8,176 nucleotides of DNA from Porphyromonadaceae bacterium UBA7180 (GCA_002491165.1 DKVK01000039.1:1-8176); one strand, 5' to 3'. Shown: positions 1 through 8,169, counted from the first letter of the stretch. Notes: generated by a model from the sequence alone, not told the origin. Translations and numbers: made by a program.

Positions 1-480
1 GCCGACATGTGGGAAACGATGTACGACGCCGAGGGCGTCGGCCTCGCCGCGCCGCAGATAGGGCGCCCAATCGCGCTCATAGTGCTCGACGGCTCGGTGC
101 TCGCCGAGACGTTCCCCGAATGTAAGGACTCGAAGATGGTGCTCCTCAATCCCTATCTCGAAGTGCTGGAAGACGTCGAACCGGTGACGCGCGACGAGGG
201 TTGCCTCTCGCTCCCGGGAATGTACGAGCCGGTGAAGCGCCACGAGCATGTGCGCCTCACATGGCAGGACGAGAACTTCGTGGAGCACGAAAAAGAGTTC
301 TCCGGATACCTGAGCCGCATAATGCAACATGAGTACGACCACCTGCTCGGCACCGTCTACACCGACCGCGTCTCGCCGCTGCGCAAACAGTTCATCAAAT
401 CGAAACTCTCAAACATAGCACATGGCCGTGTACGCTGCGACTATCGCGTGAAAGTCGGCCCCAAAACATCCAAAAAGTAA
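1..480 (+). CDS. def: Peptide deformylase, 5'-truncated by window edge
   Basis: Metal-dependent hydrolase that removes the formyl group from the N-terminal Met of nascent proteins at the ribosome exit. All three family motifs are visible. Counting from the ATG at position 7, motif I GVGLAAPQIG is at residues 10-19 (Q17), motif II EGCLSLPG at 64-71 (C66 is a metal ligand), and motif III QHEYDHLLG at 107-115 (H108 and H112 bind metal, E109 is catalytic). The reading frame is open to the first base (Ala-Asp precede that ATG). Compared with Bacteroides deformylases of about 184 residues, roughly 30 N-terminal residues lie outside the window, so the ATG at 7 is an internal Met. The C-terminus is basic (ends TSKK), as in related Bacteroidales proteins. 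The stop at 478-480 lies 9 nt before the EttA gene, so the two are probably co-transcribed. Nothing suggests loss of activity. Confidence 0.96.
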   Translation, partial: ADMWETMYDAEGVGLAAPQIGRPIALIVLDGSVLAETFPECKDSKMVLLNPYLEVLEDVEPVTRDEGCLSLPGMYEPVKRHEHVRLTWQDENFVEHEKEFSGYLSRIMQHEYDHLLGTVYTDRVSPLRKQFIKSKLSNIAHGRVRCDYRVKVGPKTSKK

Positions 481-489
481 CCGAACACA

Positions 490-2175
<1,686 letters not shown>

Positions 2176-2194
2176 CAGTGAGCATCAGCATAGC

Positions 2195-2227
2195 CGCGCA
2201 GGGCCCCGGGGTTCTGCGCGTGCTTTA
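2195..2227 (+). terminator. Probable intrinsic terminator after ettA
   Basis: Arms 2195-2205 and 2210-2220 form an 11-bp stem around a CCGG tetraloop. The outer seven pairs (CGCGCAG with CTGCGCG) are perfect, followed by two G-T pairs and two C-G pairs. The stem starts 20 nt after the ettA stop and is followed by TGCTTTAATAA. The T tract is short and interrupted, so termination may be partial. It plausibly ends a def-ettA transcript. Confidence 0.55.
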
Positions 2228-2340
2228 ATAAGAACCTCAAGTCCCGGATTCGGAAAACGCTGAAATGCGCTGTTTCACCGGCGTGCCGACTTCCGGAACC
2301 TTGATTAAGAACTTAATTCTAACCCCGGTGTTTAAGAGGT
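2228..2340 (+). promoter_or_regulatory. Non-coding leader of the hydrolase gene, with small palindrome
   Basis: This spacer separates the ettA terminator from the hydrolase ATG and becomes AT-rich over about 2301-2336. It contains an inverted repeat, ATTAAG (2304-2309) and CTTAAT (2312-2317), separated by AA. A promoter is expected here because a terminator lies just upstream, but I could not find a convincing Bacteroidota-type pair (TTTG near -33, TAnnTTTG near -7). AAGAGGT directly abuts the ATG, too close to act as a Shine-Dalgarno sequence. The regulatory role is inferred from position. Confidence 0.3.
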
Positions 2341-3384
2341 ATGAAGAAGATTATCCTCATCATATTCGCCGCGCTGGCGGCGGTCTGCGGCGCCTCGGCA
2401 TGGGACCTCGGCGAGAAGTACAAAGGGCCGAAAACGCCCGAAACCGACCTCTCGTGGCATCCGGACATCCTGCCGGGCTACGAGGCGCGCTACGTGAACC
2501 AGGGGGAGGCCTTCGACGGCCCCTGCCGCTCCACCATAGTGCGCCTGCGCTCCGGGAAACCCACGCGCCGCGCATACCTCTACATCCACGGGTTCAACGA
2601 CTACTTTTTCCAGGGGGAGATGGGGCGCCTCTTCGCCGACTCCGCCTTCAACTTCTACGCCGTGGACCTGCGCCGCTACGGGCGCTCGCGCCAGCCGTGG
2701 CAGTATCCCTTCAACGTCCGCGACATGCAGGAATACTTCGCCGACATAGACTCGGCGCTGAGCCAGATACGCCGCGACGGCAATGTGGACATCACCCTTT
2801 CGGGGCACTCCACCGGCGGCCTTACGGCGCTCTACTATGCGGCGCGGCGCGGCGCACGCTGCGGCGTCAAGAGGGTGGTCACCGACTCCCCCTTCCTGGA
2901 ATGGAACTACAACGCCTTCTACCGCAACTTCCTGGTACCCATGGTCTCGGGCGTCGGGAAGGTGTTTAAGGACGCCAAGATAAAACAGGCACACTGCGAC
3001 GGCTACGCCTGCTCGCTGCTCGACAGTTGCCACGGCCGGTGGAACTACGACACCGAGTGGAAAATGCCATACTCGCCGCCCGTCACGATGAGCTGGATAG
3101 GCGCAATCGACGGCGCGCAGGGCTACCTGATGCGCCACAGCCGCAACATCACCGTCCCCGTGCTCGTGATGCACAGCAGCAGGAAGGTGGAGGGGTGCGG
3201 CTGGACCGAAGAGTTCATGCACGGCGACGCGGTGCTCGACCCCGCCATGCTGCAGGAGCGCGGCGTGAAGATAGGCGCCGAAGTGCGTACCGTGGACGGC
3301 GGCCTCCACGACCTTATCCTCAGCCTCCCCGCCCCGCGCCGGCAGGCTTACGACTATATTTTCGACTTTATCAGAACACACTGA
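2341..3384 (+). CDS. Exported alpha/beta hydrolase (serine esterase/lysophospholipase-like)
   Basis: Predicted extracytoplasmic serine hydrolase; substrate unknown. Residues 1-20 form a signal peptide (KK, a hydrophobic run, then ASA before W21). C16 lacks a good lipobox, so signal peptidase I processing is more likely than lipoprotein formation. The core follows the alpha/beta-hydrolase order: YLYIHGFNDY (80-89, oxyanion strand), VDLRRYGRS (108-116), nucleophile elbow GHSTGG (155-160, S157), a strand VPVLVMHSS (272-280), and GGLHDLI (320-326, H323). The acid is probably D297 in DAVLDP: related proteins recalled as having a D-x-VLD element at this place often lack an Asp in the preceding strand end, which reads SSR here. 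Six Cys remain after cleavage (62, 174, 219, 224, 230, 286), three of them clustered in the cap region, suggesting disulfides in the periplasm. It ends 7 nt before the RelA-like gene. The signal peptide fixes the ATG at 2341. Confidence 0.85.
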   Translation: MKKIILIIFAALAAVCGASAWDLGEKYKGPKTPETDLSWHPDILPGYEARYVNQGEAFDGPCRSTIVRLRSGKPTRRAYLYIHGFNDYFFQGEMGRLFADSAFNFYAVDLRRYGRSRQPWQYPFNVRDMQEYFADIDSALSQIRRDGNVDITLSGHSTGGLTALYYAARRGARCGVKRVVTDSPFLEWNYNAFYRNFLVPMVSGVGKVFKDAKIKQAHCDGYACSLLDSCHGRWNYDTEWKMPYSPPVTMSWIGAIDGAQGYLMRHSRNITVPVLVMHSSRKVEGCGWTEEFMHGDAVLDPAMLQERGVKIGAEVRTVDGGLHDLILSLPAPRRQAYDYIFDFIRTH

Positions 3385-3391
3385 GAACCAA

Positions 3392-5599
3392 ATGGATATG
3401 AACGACGGATTGACCATAGCCCGGCTACGCTCCCTCTCCTCCCTTTCTAACAGCTGGACGGCCCGCGCGCGGCAGATGCTCGACGGGAAGCAGCTTGCCA
3501 CGGCGCGCCGATACATGCGCCGCGTGGAAGAGGCGCAGCTCCCCGTTGCGGACGCGCACGGAATACCGGTGCGGCTGCTAATGCTCAGCACGGCGGAACT
3601 CTTCGCCGAAAAGGTGGACCCCGACATCAATATCCTCATCGCCATCTCGCTGGCGCCATACGTGCGCGCCGGCGTCTTCCCCGTTGAGGAAGTGATGCGC
3701 GACTGGGGCGAGGATGTGGCGTGGCTCGTCAAGACGTTGCTCCACGTCAAGAGCTACTCCACCTTCGGTTTGAACGCCGACCAGGACAACTTCCGCGGCC
3801 TGCTCCTCTCGCTGGCCGCCGACATCCGCGTCATCATCATCATGATAGTGGAGAACCTGGCGCTGATGCGCATGATAAACCTGCATCCCGACGACGACTG
3901 GGTGCGCAGCGTGGCCTTCGAGGCCAACTGCCTCTACGCCCAACTGGCGCACCGCCTCGGCCTCTACGCCATTAAAGGGGAGCTGGAAGACCTCTCGCTC
4001 AAGTACACCAACCGCGAGGTGTACAAGCGCATCGCCGCCAGACTCCACGAGACGAAACGCGCCCGCGACGAGTACATAAGGCAGTTCATAGAGCCGGTGC
4101 GCCGCGAGCTCACCGCCGCCGGGCTGCGCTTCGAGATAAAGGGGCGCACCAAGTCCATATCCTCAATCTGGGCTAAAATCAAGAAGCAGAAGGTGGACCT
4201 CGACGGCATCTTCGACCTCTTCGCCATACGCGTAATCATCGACACGCCGCGCGAGCGCGAGAAACGCGACTGCTGGCTGGCCTATTCCATCCTGGCCGAC
4301 ATGTACACCGCCAACCCTTCGCGGATGAAGGACTGGATTTCACTCCCCAAGAGCAACGGCTACGAGTCTCTCCACGCCACGGTGATGGGCCCCGGCAACA
4401 AATGGGTGGAGGTGCAGTTCCGCAGCCGCCGGATGGACCTCGTGGCCGAGAAAGGCCTTGCCGCCCACTGGCGCTACAAAGGGGGACACGGCGACACCTC
4501 CGACCAGTGGATGAACAACATACGCGACATCCTGGAAAGCGGCGACGAGGGCGCCATGCAGCTCATGAAGGGCATGCGCCTGGACAATTACGCCAAGGAG
4601 GTCTTCGCCTTCACTCCCAAAGGCGCCCTTCTCCGGCTCCCAAAGGGAGCCACGGTGCTCGACTTCGCCTTCGCCATACACTCCGGCGTGGGTTCGCGCT
4701 GCGTCGGCGCCATCGTGAACGGCCGACACGAAAAGATTAACTACAAGGTGCAGAACGGCGACCTTATAGAGATAGTCACCTCGTCGACACAGACGCCAAA
4801 GCAGGACTGGCTGGCGACGGTGGTCACCTCCAAGGCGCGCAACAAGATACGCCAGAGCCTCAACGAAAGCCGTGTCCGCAAGGCGCAGCTCGGCAAGGAG
4901 ACGCTGGAACGCCGCGCACGCAACCGCAAACTCGAATATGACGAGGCACTGCTGATGCACCTCATCAAGAAGCGGGGCTACAAGATGGTTAACGACTTCT
5001 ACGCCGACATCCACGACGAGAAGGTGGACCCCGGACGGTTCCTCGGCGACTATGTGGCCGCCGCCGCGCGGCAAAAGGCCGAAGAGGCGCACCGTGTATC
5101 CGCCGAAGAGTTCAAGATAGTCAACGCTCCGGAGACCGACGACCGCGACATAATCACCATCGGCGACCGCTCGCTGCGCGGCATGAACTACCGCTTCGCC
5201 CGTTGCTGCAACCCCATCCACGGCGACGACGTCTTCGGCTTCATATCCTCGGACGGCCTCGTGAAAATCCACAAGTCAGACTGCCCGAACGCCGGGAACA
5301 TACGCCGCCGCTACCCCTACCGCCTTATCCGCGTGCGGTGGAGCGACACCGAAGGCGCTTCCACGCTGCGCCCCGTTACGCTGCGAATCATCGGCACCGA
5401 CGACATCGGCATCGTCACAAACCTCACATCCATCATCTCCAAAGACCCCGACACGCAGTTGCGCAACATCTCCATCTCCTCGGACGACGGCATCTTCCAG
5501 GGGCACCTCGTGCTCGGGGTTTCGGGCAACCGGTCGCTCAATATGCTCGTCAAGAAGCTGAAAGGGGTGAAGGGAGTGAAGGACGTGACCCGTTGCTGA
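3392..5599 (+). CDS. relA: RelA/SpoT-family (p)ppGpp synthetase with degenerate HD domain
   Basis: Long ribosome-associated stringent-response enzyme (735 aa) that transfers pyrophosphate from ATP to GDP/GTP. Order: degenerate HD region (about 30-205), synthetase (about 245-365), TGS (about 402-463), helical region, zinc-finger-type region (C605, C606, H627, C631), C-terminal ACT (about 659-735). The hydrolase signature HDxxED reads APxxRA (88-93), and the Asp of the later metal site is E154, so hydrolysis should be absent. Synthetase residues are kept: GRTK (251-254), IFDLFAIR (273-280), SNGYESLH (321-328), and E340 in VEVQFRS. R311-M-K-D314 is the RXKD motif of bifunctional enzymes, not the EXDD of classical RelA. 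TGS keeps AIHSGVG (H430), corresponding to the His that contacts tRNA CCA in E. coli RelA. It starts 7 nt after the hydrolase; a second in-frame ATG at 3398 is possible. The symbol relA is used for its synthetase-only look. Confidence 0.93.
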   Translation: MDMNDGLTIARLRSLSSLSNSWTARARQMLDGKQLATARRYMRRVEEAQLPVADAHGIPVRLLMLSTAELFAEKVDPDINILIAISLAPYVRAGVFPVEEVMRDWGEDVAWLVKTLLHVKSYSTFGLNADQDNFRGLLLSLAADIRVIIIMIVENLALMRMINLHPDDDWVRSVAFEANCLYAQLAHRLGLYAIKGELEDLSLKYTNREVYKRIAARLHETKRARDEYIRQFIEPVRRELTAAGLRFEIKGRTKSISSIWAKIKKQKVDLDGIFDLFAIRVIIDTPREREKRDCWLAYSILADMYTANPSRMKDWISLPKSNGYESLHATVMGPGNKWVEVQFRSRRMDLVAEKGLAAHWRYKGGHGDTSDQWMNNIRDILESGDEGAMQLMKGMRLDNYAKEVFAFTPKGALLRLPKGATVLDFAFAIHSGVGSRCVGAIVNGRHEKINYKVQNGDLIEIVTSSTQTPKQDWLATVVTSKARNKIRQSLNESRVRKAQLGKETLERRARNRKLEYDEALLMHLIKKRGYKMVNDFYADIHDEKVDPGRFLGDYVAAAARQKAEEAHRVSAEEFKIVNAPETDDRDIITIGDRSLRGMNYRFARCCNPIHGDDVFGFISSDGLVKIHKSDCPNAGNIRRRYPYRLIRVRWSDTEGASTLRPVTLRIIGTDDIGIVTNLTSIISKDPDTQLRNISISSDDGIFQGHLVLGVSGNRSLNMLVKKLKGVKGVKDVTRC

Positions 5600-5640
5600 C
5601 CCAAAGAATTTACTACTAACATATAAGCACTTTTAGACAA
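5600..5640 (+). promoter_or_regulatory. AT-rich gap and A-rich translation start region before DUF4301 gene
   Basis: This 41-nt spacer is strikingly AT-rich compared with the flanking genes and ends TTTTAGACAA before the ATG. The first 60 or so coding bases downstream are also A-rich. This fits the Bacteroidota pattern of initiation without a Shine-Dalgarno sequence at weakly structured A-rich leaders. It could also hold a promoter, but no clear TTTG / TAnnTTTG pair is present, and the DUF4301 gene may simply be read through from the RelA-like gene. Confidence 0.3.
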
Positions 5641-7170
5641 ATGACATTAAGAAAAGAAGACCTTGAAATCCTTGAAAAGAAAGGAATTACGCCCGAAAAG
5701 TTCGAGCGGCAGCTAAAGATGCTCCGCACCGGCTTCCCGTATCTGCGCCTGAAGGGCGCCGCCACCGTGGGCGACGGCATCACCCGCGTGACGCCGGAAC
5801 TCGAGAAGACCGCCGTCGGCATCTGGGATGACTATGCCGCACGCGGCGGCAAGGTGGTGAAGATGGTGCCCGCCAGCGGCGCCGCCTCCCGTATGTTCAA
5901 GAACGTGTTCGCCTTCCTAAACGGCAAGGACTCCAAGCCGCAGGACGACTTCATGAAGACCTTCTTCGCCCGCATAACGGAGTTCGCCTTCTTCGACGCC
6001 CTCAACGCCGCCGCAATGGCCGACGGGGGCAAGAGCATCCTCTCGCTCATTGCCGACGGCGAATACAAGAAAGTGGCCTCTCTGCTCCTGGAAACACCGG
6101 GACTGGGGTACGGCAAGCTCCCGAAGGCGTTGCTCCGTTTCCACAAGGTGCCCGGCGCATCGCGCACGCCGCTTGAGGAACACCTGGCCGAAGGGGCGCA
6201 GTATGCCGCCGACCGAAAGGGGAACGTGGCCGTGCACTTCACCGTCAGCGAGGAACACAAGGAACCCGCCCTGCGCAAGGTGGAAGAGGTGAAACGCCTC
6301 ATGGAGCAGAAGTACGGCGTGAAATACGACATCACATTCTCCGTGCAGAAACCCTCCACCGACACCGTCGCCGCCGACCTCAAAGGGGAACCGTACCGCG
6401 AGAACGGCGACCTCTTCTTCCGTCCCGGCGGCCACGGGGCGCTCATAGAAAACCTCAACGACCTGGAGGCGGACATCGTCTTCCTCAAGAACATAGACAA
6501 CGTGGTGCCCGACGCACTCCGCGAGAAGACCATCCTCTTCAAGAAGATAATCGGCGGCGTGCTCGTGGGCGCCAAGATACGCCTCGACGAGTATTGCCGC
6601 AAGCTCGAAAACGGCAAGACCCCCTCGCGCCGGGAGATGGAGGGGATGCTCGACTTCGCACGCAAGACGCTCTGTATCACCGAAGAACGTGCGGATGATA
6701 TGGAGGACCAGGAGCTGGCCGGATACCTTTTCGGCAAATTCAACCGCCCGCTGCGCGTCTGCGGAATGGTGCCCAACGAGGGTGAACCCGGCGGAGGACC
6801 CTTCCTCGTCTATGGAGCCGACGGCACCGTGTCGCCGCAAATCCTCGAAACCTCGCAGATAGACCTCAAGAACCCCGCTGCCGCCAGGATGCTCAAGGAG
6901 GCCACGCACTTCAACCCCGTGGACCTCGTCTGCGCCGTGCGCGACTACAAGGGACGCAAGTTCAACCTCCCCGACTTCGTGGACGCCACCACCGGTTTCA
7001 TCTCGCAGAAGAGCCGCGAGGGAGTGGAGATAAAGGCGCTGGAGCTGCCGGGTCTCTGGAACGGTGCCATGGCAGGGTGGAACACCATCTTCCTCGAAGT
7101 GCCCGCCGGGACCTTCAACCCCGTCAAGACGGTCAACGACCTGCTACGTCCCGCCCATCAACCCGTTTAA
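5641..7170 (+). CDS. DUF4301-family protein, probable UDPGP-like nucleotidyltransferase
   Basis: Cytosolic 509-residue protein with no signal peptide or membrane segment, assigned from recall of the family to DUF4301, which is known mainly from Bacteroidota; no experimental function is known to me. Four landmarks resemble UDP-glucose/UDP-sugar pyrophosphorylases in the right order: VPASGAASRMFK (76-87) at the place of the Gly-rich nucleotide loop, FRPGGHGALIENL (260-272) like PPGHGD, KNIDNVVPD (283-291) like the SNIDN metal/sugar-nucleotide segment, and TFNPVKTVNDLL (491-502) like LPVKTTSDLL near the end of UGPases. ITFSVQKPSTDTVA (231-244) sits where UGPases have a TFNQ...P segment. I infer a nucleotide-sugar or related nucleotidyl transfer activity; substrate unknown. 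The ATG at 5641 follows an A-rich leader. The nitroreductase gene begins 17 nt after the stop, so the two may share a transcript. Family call fairly sure; enzymatic inference moderate. Confidence 0.85.
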   Translation: MTLRKEDLEILEKKGITPEKFERQLKMLRTGFPYLRLKGAATVGDGITRVTPELEKTAVGIWDDYAARGGKVVKMVPASGAASRMFKNVFAFLNGKDSKPQDDFMKTFFARITEFAFFDALNAAAMADGGKSILSLIADGEYKKVASLLLETPGLGYGKLPKALLRFHKVPGASRTPLEEHLAEGAQYAADRKGNVAVHFTVSEEHKEPALRKVEEVKRLMEQKYGVKYDITFSVQKPSTDTVAADLKGEPYRENGDLFFRPGGHGALIENLNDLEADIVFLKNIDNVVPDALREKTILFKKIIGGVLVGAKIRLDEYCRKLENGKTPSRREMEGMLDFARKTLCITEERADDMEDQELAGYLFGKFNRPLRVCGMVPNEGEPGGGPFLVYGADGTVSPQILETSQIDLKNPAAARMLKEATHFNPVDLVCAVRDYKGRKFNLPDFVDATTGFISQKSREGVEIKALELPGLWNGAMAGWNTIFLEVPAGTFNPVKTVNDLLRPAHQPV

Positions 7171-7187
7171 CCTTAAAATTACACTTT

Positions 7188-7934
7188 ATGGACATGAACT
7201 ATTTTGCCGGGCGCAGGACGCGCCGCCATTTCACCGACCGCCGCGTGGACGATGCGTTGCTACAGAAAATCGTGGCCGACGCCTCGCACGCCCCCAACAC
7301 CGGCAACATGCAGACTTACAGCATCGTGGCCTCGCGCAAAGGGGAGGGACGCAAAGCCCTGGAAGGTTTCCATTTCAACCAGCCCGCCGCCGTGGAGGCC
7401 GACGTCCTGCTAACCGTCTGCGCCGACTTCAATCTCTTCTCGCGCTGGTGCCGCCTCAGCGGCGCCGAACCCTGTTACGACAACTTCATGTCATTCTCCT
7501 CGGCCATGACAGATGCCGTAATCCTCGCCCAGCAGATAGTGACCGTCGCCGAACTCAACGGCCTCGGCTCATGCTATCTCGGCACCGTCACCTACAATCC
7601 CGGGGAGATTTCGCAGCTTCTCGGGTTGCCCGAACTCGTGGTGCCGGTGGCTTGCGTGGCACTGGGTTATCCCGCCGACGGCGGCGTTGAGGCCGAGCGG
7701 CTCGGAACCCCGGCATTCCTCTTCAGCGAGAAATATCCGGAGCTCACAGACGCCCAGATTCTGGAGAACTACCGCGTGAAGGACGAGTACCCCGACAACG
7801 CCCGGTTCGTGGCCGAGAACGGCAAAGAGAGCCTCGCGCAGGTATTCACCGACGTGCGCTACACCCGCGCCATGATGGAGGGCAGCAGCGAAAAGCTCCT
7901 CGCCGCCATCCGCCGCGCCGGCTTCCTGAAATAA
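7188..7934 (+). CDS. Nitroreductase-family NAD(P)H-dependent FMN oxidoreductase
   Basis: Cytosolic flavoprotein of 248 residues, probably dimeric and FMN-bound, reducing quinones, flavins or nitro compounds with NAD(P)H; the physiological substrate cannot be read from sequence. Seen: N-terminal RRTRRHFTDRRVD (9-21), the usual FMN-phosphate-binding Arg region; APNTGNMQTYSIV (35-47), like the P-x-x-x-N-x-Q pattern; a central helix with MTDAVILAQQIVTVAELNGLGSCYLG (107-132); and ELVVPVACVALGYP (149-162), a typical C-terminal core strand. The tail YPELTDAQILENY (183-195) and the length resemble NfsA/FRP-like members more than the shorter NfsB type. The frame is open further upstream to an ATG at 7077, but that part overlaps the DUF4301 gene and reads as low-quality sequence. 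ATG 7188, after an A/T-rich 17-nt gap, starts the conserved protein. ATG 7194 is an alternative. A strong terminator lies about 200 nt downstream. Confidence 0.92.
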   Translation: MDMNYFAGRRTRRHFTDRRVDDALLQKIVADASHAPNTGNMQTYSIVASRKGEGRKALEGFHFNQPAAVEADVLLTVCADFNLFSRWCRLSGAEPCYDNFMSFSSAMTDAVILAQQIVTVAELNGLGSCYLGTVTYNPGEISQLLGLPELVVPVACVALGYPADGGVEAERLGTPAFLFSEKYPELTDAQILENYRVKDEYPDNARFVAENGKESLAQVFTDVRYTRAMMEGSSEKLLAAIRRAGFLK

Positions 7935-7967
7935 CGCGTATATGGAGAGCAGGCAAGGGGCGGAGAC

Positions 7968-8086
7968 CACCCTATGGAACGGAGGCATTCCTGCCTCCGC
8001 CAAAAGCCGCGCCAGCGGCTAACGCACCCCCTGCCAGGCACTGACGCGCCTTCAGGCGGGCATCCTGCCCCCCTTCCATAGAGGTG
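7968..8086. other. Compact multi-hairpin palindromic element
   Basis: The element is closed by a long-range stem: CACC+CTATGGAA (7968-7979) pairs with TTCCATAG (8074-8081) and GGTG (8083-8086), 12 bp with a single bulged A at 8082. Inside lie an 8-bp hairpin at 7980-7999 (loop TTCC), a 6-bp hairpin AGCCGC/GCGGCT at 8005-8020 (loop GCCA), a 4-bp CGCC/GGCG at 8047-8058, and GGGCA/TGCCC at 8058-8070; the last two share base 8058 and cannot both form fully. Another TATGGA at 7941-7946 could compete for the closing arm. It has no coding potential. It could be a dispersed palindromic repeat (REP- or MITE-like), a structured RNA, or a processing/protection element at the 3' end of the nitroreductase transcript. 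Which one cannot be told from a single copy. Confidence 0.6.
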
Positions 8087-8125
8087 CTTCATACACAAAT
8101 CAGACATTTAGAACAATTTTAAAGC

Positions 8126-8145
8126 TGCAACCGTGTTGCAACCGT
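8126..8145 (+). repeat. Tandem 9-base direct repeat before the terminator
   Basis: TGCAACCGT occurs at 8126-8134 and again at 8137-8145, offset by 11. The second copy is the 5' arm of the terminator hairpin. Both copies are complementary to ACGGTTGCA (8155-8163), so they can compete for the same 3' arm. Confidence 0.7.
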
Positions 8146-8169
8146 CAGCGTGGGACGGTTGCAATTTTT
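8136..8169 (+). terminator. Strong intrinsic terminator
   Basis: A perfect 11-bp stem (8136-8146 with 8154-8164; TTGCAACCGTC with GACGGTTGCAA), a 7-nt loop AGCGTGG, and five T at 8165-8169. It reads in the + direction and would end the transcript coming from the nitroreductase gene, about 200 nt after its stop. No comparable T run follows the hairpin on the other strand, so it looks one-directional. It could instead be a leader attenuator for a gene beyond the window. Confidence 0.85.

Noticed and set aside
2296..2340. Possible Bacteroidota promoter (TTG at 2301, TA at 2320)
   Set aside because: The -7 candidate reads TAACCCCG instead of TAnnTTTG and the spacing is short; not strong enough to call.
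2265..2969. + strand frame starting before the hydrolase ATG
   Set aside because: Arg/Pro/Leu-rich out-of-frame translation over the hydrolase, which has a signal peptide and catalytic motifs in its own frame.
2332..3750. 472-codon open frame on the - strand
   Set aside because: It is antisense to the hydrolase and the start of the RelA-like gene, has low-complexity His/Val/Ala-rich composition and no family motifs. Such frames are expected opposite GC-rich genes.
4340..5272. 310-codon open frame on the - strand inside the RelA-like gene
   Set aside because: Shadow of a well-supported gene; composition is Val/Ala/His-rich without motifs.
5832..6909. Two overlapping long - strand frames (5832-6776 and 5917-6909) inside the DUF4301 gene
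   Set aside because: They overlap each other and a conserved + strand protein; Ser/Arg-rich or Gly/Val/Glu-rich translations show no family features.
7077..7187. Upstream extension of the nitroreductase start
   Set aside because: The extra 37 residues are Arg/Pro/His-rich and come from DUF4301 coding sequence; the conserved protein begins at 7188 after an A/T-rich gap.
7859..8107. 82-codon - strand frame over the right-hand spacer
   Set aside because: It runs through the palindromic element and the end of the nitroreductase; its Cys/Arg/Gly-rich translation reflects repeated G/C-rich hairpins rather than a protein family.
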